Shown here in pieces: positions 5,916 to 7,366 of a stretch of DNA of 7,366 nucleotides. Location: the NCBI GenBank assembly GCA_002448495.1, contig DJYL01000088.1, forward strand, positions 2,224 to 9,589, in the 5' to 3' direction. The DNA comes from Pseudoselenomonas ruminantium. Its GTDB lineage: Bacteria; Bacillota; Negativicutes; Selenomonadales; Selenomonadaceae. The notes under the pieces were generated by a model. The model searched no databases, had not been told where the DNA came from, and worked only from the letters and a program-made list of their open reading frames with translations. The first letter of the stretch is position 1. Every line of letters begins with the position of its first letter. The translations under genes and the position numbers were made by a program.

Positions 5916-5920
5916 AAAAT

Positions 5921-5954
5921 AAGGCAGGTCGCATTTATTCGCGGCCTGCCTTTT
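5921..5954. terminator. Bidirectional intrinsic terminator between the symporter and fic genes
   Basis: AAGGCAGGTCGC (5921-5932) pairs with GCGGCCTGCCTT (5941-5952), 12 pairs including one G-T, with an 8-nt loop. On the plus strand TTTT ends the hairpin; on the minus strand TTATTTTTTATT follows. The two genes converge on it, with stop codons at 5915 and 5956. Confidence 0.9.
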
Positions 5955-5955
5955 A

Positions 5956-7002
5956 TCAAGCTTTGTAATAGGCTGTGGATTTTCCCATGCCTGTTTTTTT
6001 TATATATCCATTTTTTACTAATTCTGCCAAAGCTCTTTCTATTGTTATCTTGCTAATATCCGGGCACATTTCCATAAGTTCCCGCTTGGTTATTTTGCCC
6101 ACCTGCCTGTCTATCAGCAAGCGCACTCTACTGCTCTTGGATAAACTTCTGTCCTGTATAAGCCTTATGCGACTTTCAAAATCTTCATAAGCACGATTTA
6201 AAATCCCTAAATAATATTTAATGAAAGGAACATAATCATTTTCCCCCTCATGCCACCCTAGCGAGCTGGCCTGTAACACTTCATAATAGCTTTCCTTTGA
6301 TTTTTCAATCAGCATTTCCACGCTAATGTATTTTCCCGCTATATAGCCAGCCTTGTAAAACAACAACAAGGTCAAAAGCCGACTCATACGACCATTGCCG
6401 TCATTAAACGGGTGTATACACAAAAAATCCAGCACAAACATAGGTATCAACAGCAATTTGTCGATTTTATTATCATCCCATGCCTGCAAAAAACTATTAC
6501 AAAGATTTTCCATCGCCTGTTCCGTCTGCCATGCCGGAACAGGGGCAAAGCGCACTCTTTGCACACCGTTAGCATCTGTTTCAGCGATGATATTGTCGGA
6601 ATTTTTGTACTCACCACCTGTCATGCCGCTGGAGTATGAATACAAATCTCTATGCAGCTGCAAAATAATACTAGCTCTAGGTCTGATGTAGTCATAATTC
6701 TCGTGAATCGTAGTCAGTACTTCTCGATAACCTGCGATTTCCTCTTCCGAACGATTTCTCGGCTCTGCTTTTTGCCTTACCAAATCTTCCAGTCGTCCAT
6801 CCGAGGTATAAATACCCTCAATGCGGTTCGAGGCTCCTGTACTCTGTACTTTCGCCACTTCCAGCAAAGTCTTCAGTTCATCTATATTCGCTTCTAAAAA
6901 TAACTCCTGCTTGCCTTTGTGTTCATGCAGTCCAGCTATAAGGCGAACCATATCGGATGTCAAAATTTTTTCCGCGGTTCCTGTAAAATCAAAACTACGC
7001 AT
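5956..7002 (-). CDS. Fic family protein (class II, with N-terminal inhibitory motif and C-terminal winged helix)
   Basis: Fic enzymes usually transfer AMP from ATP to target protein hydroxyls, and some remove it. The 348-residue protein has the complete core motif HPFNDGNGRMSR at 197-208, including the catalytic His197 and the Asn/Gly/Arg residues that hold the nucleotide phosphates. GGEYKNSDNII at 129-139 is the expected target-docking flap. SNRIEG at 58-63 fits the inhibitory motif (S/T)xxxE(G/N) with Glu62. Because it lies in the N-terminal region, this is a class II, self-inhibited Fic. Residues about 288-345 form a winged helix-turn-helix (KITKRELMEMCPDISKITIE, then NGYIKKTGMGKSTAYY), suggesting DNA binding. 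The ATG at 7002 lies 8 nt after GAGG. No antitoxin gene is adjacent, in line with a built-in inhibitor. Upstream is a cluster of repeated sites that suggests autoregulation. Targets are unknown. Confidence 0.92.
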   Translation of the reverse strand: MRSFDFTGTAEKILTSDMVRLIAGLHEHKGKQELFLEANIDELKTLLEVAKVQSTGASNRIEGIYTSDGRLEDLVRQKAEPRNRSEEEIAGYREVLTTIHENYDYIRPRASIILQLHRDLYSYSSGMTGGEYKNSDNIIAETDANGVQRVRFAPVPAWQTEQAMENLCNSFLQAWDDNKIDKLLLIPMFVLDFLCIHPFNDGNGRMSRLLTLLLFYKAGYIAGKYISVEMLIEKSKESYYEVLQASSLGWHEGENDYVPFIKYYLGILNRAYEDFESRIRLIQDRSLSKSSRVRLLIDRQVGKITKRELMEMCPDISKITIERALAELVKNGYIKKTGMGKSTAYYKA

Positions 7003-7003
7003 T

Positions 7004-7081
7004 TTTTCTACCTCATAAATAATTTTCTACATCATTTTAGCATAATATGATGTAGAAAGCTACAACATGATGTAGAAAATT
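7004..7081. promoter_or_regulatory. Cluster of ATGATGTAGAAA operator-like sites at the fic promoter and ribosome binding site
   Basis: Three exact 12-mer copies: reverse at 7024-7035, forward at 7047-7058, forward at 7067-7078. The outer two extend to a perfect 15-bp inverted repeat (AATTTTCTACATCAT 7021-7035; ATGATGTAGAAAATT 7067-7081). A reverse copy with one mismatch (7004-7016, ATGAGGTAGAAAA on the minus strand) contains the fic Shine-Dalgarno sequence. A degenerate reverse half-site CTACAACAT (7060-7068) forms a near-palindrome with the last copy. This layout is typical of a cooperatively bound repressor. Confidence 0.75.
7034..7042 (-). promoter_or_regulatory. Extended -10 promoter of fic
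   Basis: Minus-strand TGCTAAAAT (7042-7034), an extended -10 with five of six matches to TATAAT. The -35 position (TAGCTT, 7062-7057) is poor. It lies between two of the repeated sites and overlaps one by two bases, so binding there would block transcription. Confidence 0.5.
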
Positions 7082-7087
7082 CAATTC

Positions 7088-7180
7088 TTAATTATCTCTA
7101 GGATTTTTAGAATCGTATCCTTCTGCTTTGCTTCGACACCATGAACAGCCCGCAATACCACAATCACCTAAGTTTTTCGC
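7088..7180 (-). pseudogene. Possible Cys-rich coding remnant upstream of fic
   Basis: A minus-strand frame without any start codon is open from a TAG at 7181-7183 to a TAA at 7088-7090. It reads like the tail of a protein: a Cys-rich part (CGIAGCSWC, about 7136-7162) followed by RSKAEGYDSKNPRDN. The pattern C-x4-C-x2-C could bind metal. Upstream it runs straight into the long hairpin at 7169-7213, which would have cut it off from its start. At 30 codons this may be chance; I do not recognise the family. Confidence 0.2.
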
Positions 7181-7219
7181 CTAAATGGACATACATTTTA
7201 GGCGAAAAACTTATTTTTT
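7169..7219 (+). terminator. Perfect 17-bp hairpin followed by a T-run
   Basis: TAAGTTTTTCGCCTAAA (7169-7185) and TTTAGGCGAAAAACTTA (7197-7213) are perfect complements with an 11-nt loop, followed on the plus strand by TTTTTT (7214-7219). It has the form of a rightward intrinsic terminator, yet no rightward gene is visible before it. It may end an unseen transcript, shield the fic region, or be a small dispersed palindromic element. On the minus strand no T-run follows. Confidence 0.6.
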
Positions 7220-7336
7220 AGGAGATTCCCTATTACAGGCTTCGCCTTGACAGGGCATTTTTATAATGCAAAAAAACAACAGCGGCGTTATAATTATAGG
7301 ATAAGTCTTCAATAATAATGAAAGTTGGTGCACATT
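7214..7336. other. A+T-rich intergenic stretch before the right-edge reading frame
   Basis: No gene is supported. It holds a consensus TATAAT at 7289-7294 without a good -35, which could serve the reading frame at the edge. A TTGACA (7247-7252) and another TATAAT (7262-7267) are only 9 bp apart, too close to form a promoter together. Confidence 0.35.
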
Positions 7337-7366
7337 ATGCAGATAAATGATATTCCCGTACTTATC
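7337..7366 (+). CDS. Possible start of a rightward gene, cut by the window edge
   Basis: From the ATG at 7337 ten codons are open to the end (MQINDIPVLI). In-frame GTG (7328) and TTG (7325) are alternative starts; a stop lies just upstream at 7319-7321. The ribosome binding site is weak (GGTG, 6 nt before the ATG), and a TATAAT lies 42 bp upstream. Too short to identify; it may not be a gene. Confidence 0.25.
   Translation, partial: MQINDIPVLI

Noticed and set aside
7141..7221. 26-codon plus-strand frame crossing the long hairpin (contains FSPKWTYILGEK)
   Set aside because: No ribosome binding site; the codons come from the hairpin arms, and the frame ends in the T-run.
7247..7267. TTGACA followed by TATAAT
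   Set aside because: Only 9 bp separate the hexamers, far from the 16-18 bp needed.

Overview
The window looks like chromosomal DNA of a bacterium with Firmicutes-type expression signals and an outer membrane. Ribosome binding sites are strong (GGAGG, AAGGAG), promoters are extended -10 type, and the phosphohexomutase begins in the style of clostridial homologues (KLANGSDVRGVA). A phosphoheptose isomerase is also present. Together these fit a diderm Firmicute of the Negativicutes, perhaps Selenomonas or a relative; this placement is an inference. Base composition is balanced and there is no rRNA, tRNA, CRISPR array or recognisable transposase.

Left part, minus strand (positions 2400 down to 1). 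A run of five genes: a 55-residue coiled-coil protein, a 91-residue unknown protein, a secreted or membrane-anchored protein resembling the N-terminal half of Tim44-like proteins, a GmhA-type sedoheptulose-7-phosphate isomerase, and the first 72 codons of a phosphomannomutase/phosphoglucomutase. The isomerase and the mutase both make sugar phosphates for surface polysaccharide or LPS. Between them lies a promoter, a GNRA-capped hairpin and an intrinsic terminator: either a small RNA of about 95 nt or an attenuated leader for the mutase gene.

Middle, plus strand (2610 to 5955). A divergent 305-bp intergenic region with inverted and direct repeats leads to a MutS-family ATPase with N-terminal membrane segments and no mismatch-recognition domain. 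An alanine/glycine:cation symporter (AGCS family) follows, with its own promoter overlapping the mutS-like stop codon. A bidirectional terminator closes the symporter and the convergent fic gene.

Right part. A class II Fic protein (N-terminal inhibitory motif, complete HPFxxGNGRxxR motif, C-terminal winged helix) is on the minus strand. Its promoter and ribosome binding site lie inside a cluster of near-identical ATGATGTAGAAA sites in both orientations, the most striking regulatory structure here. Beyond it lie a possible Cys-rich coding remnant, a perfect 17-bp hairpin with a T-run, and what may be the first 10 codons of a rightward gene cut by the window edge.

No complete new system is evident. 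The best leads are the Fic operator cluster, the gmhA-mutase intergenic RNA, and the small-protein/Tim44-like/gmhA gene cluster.
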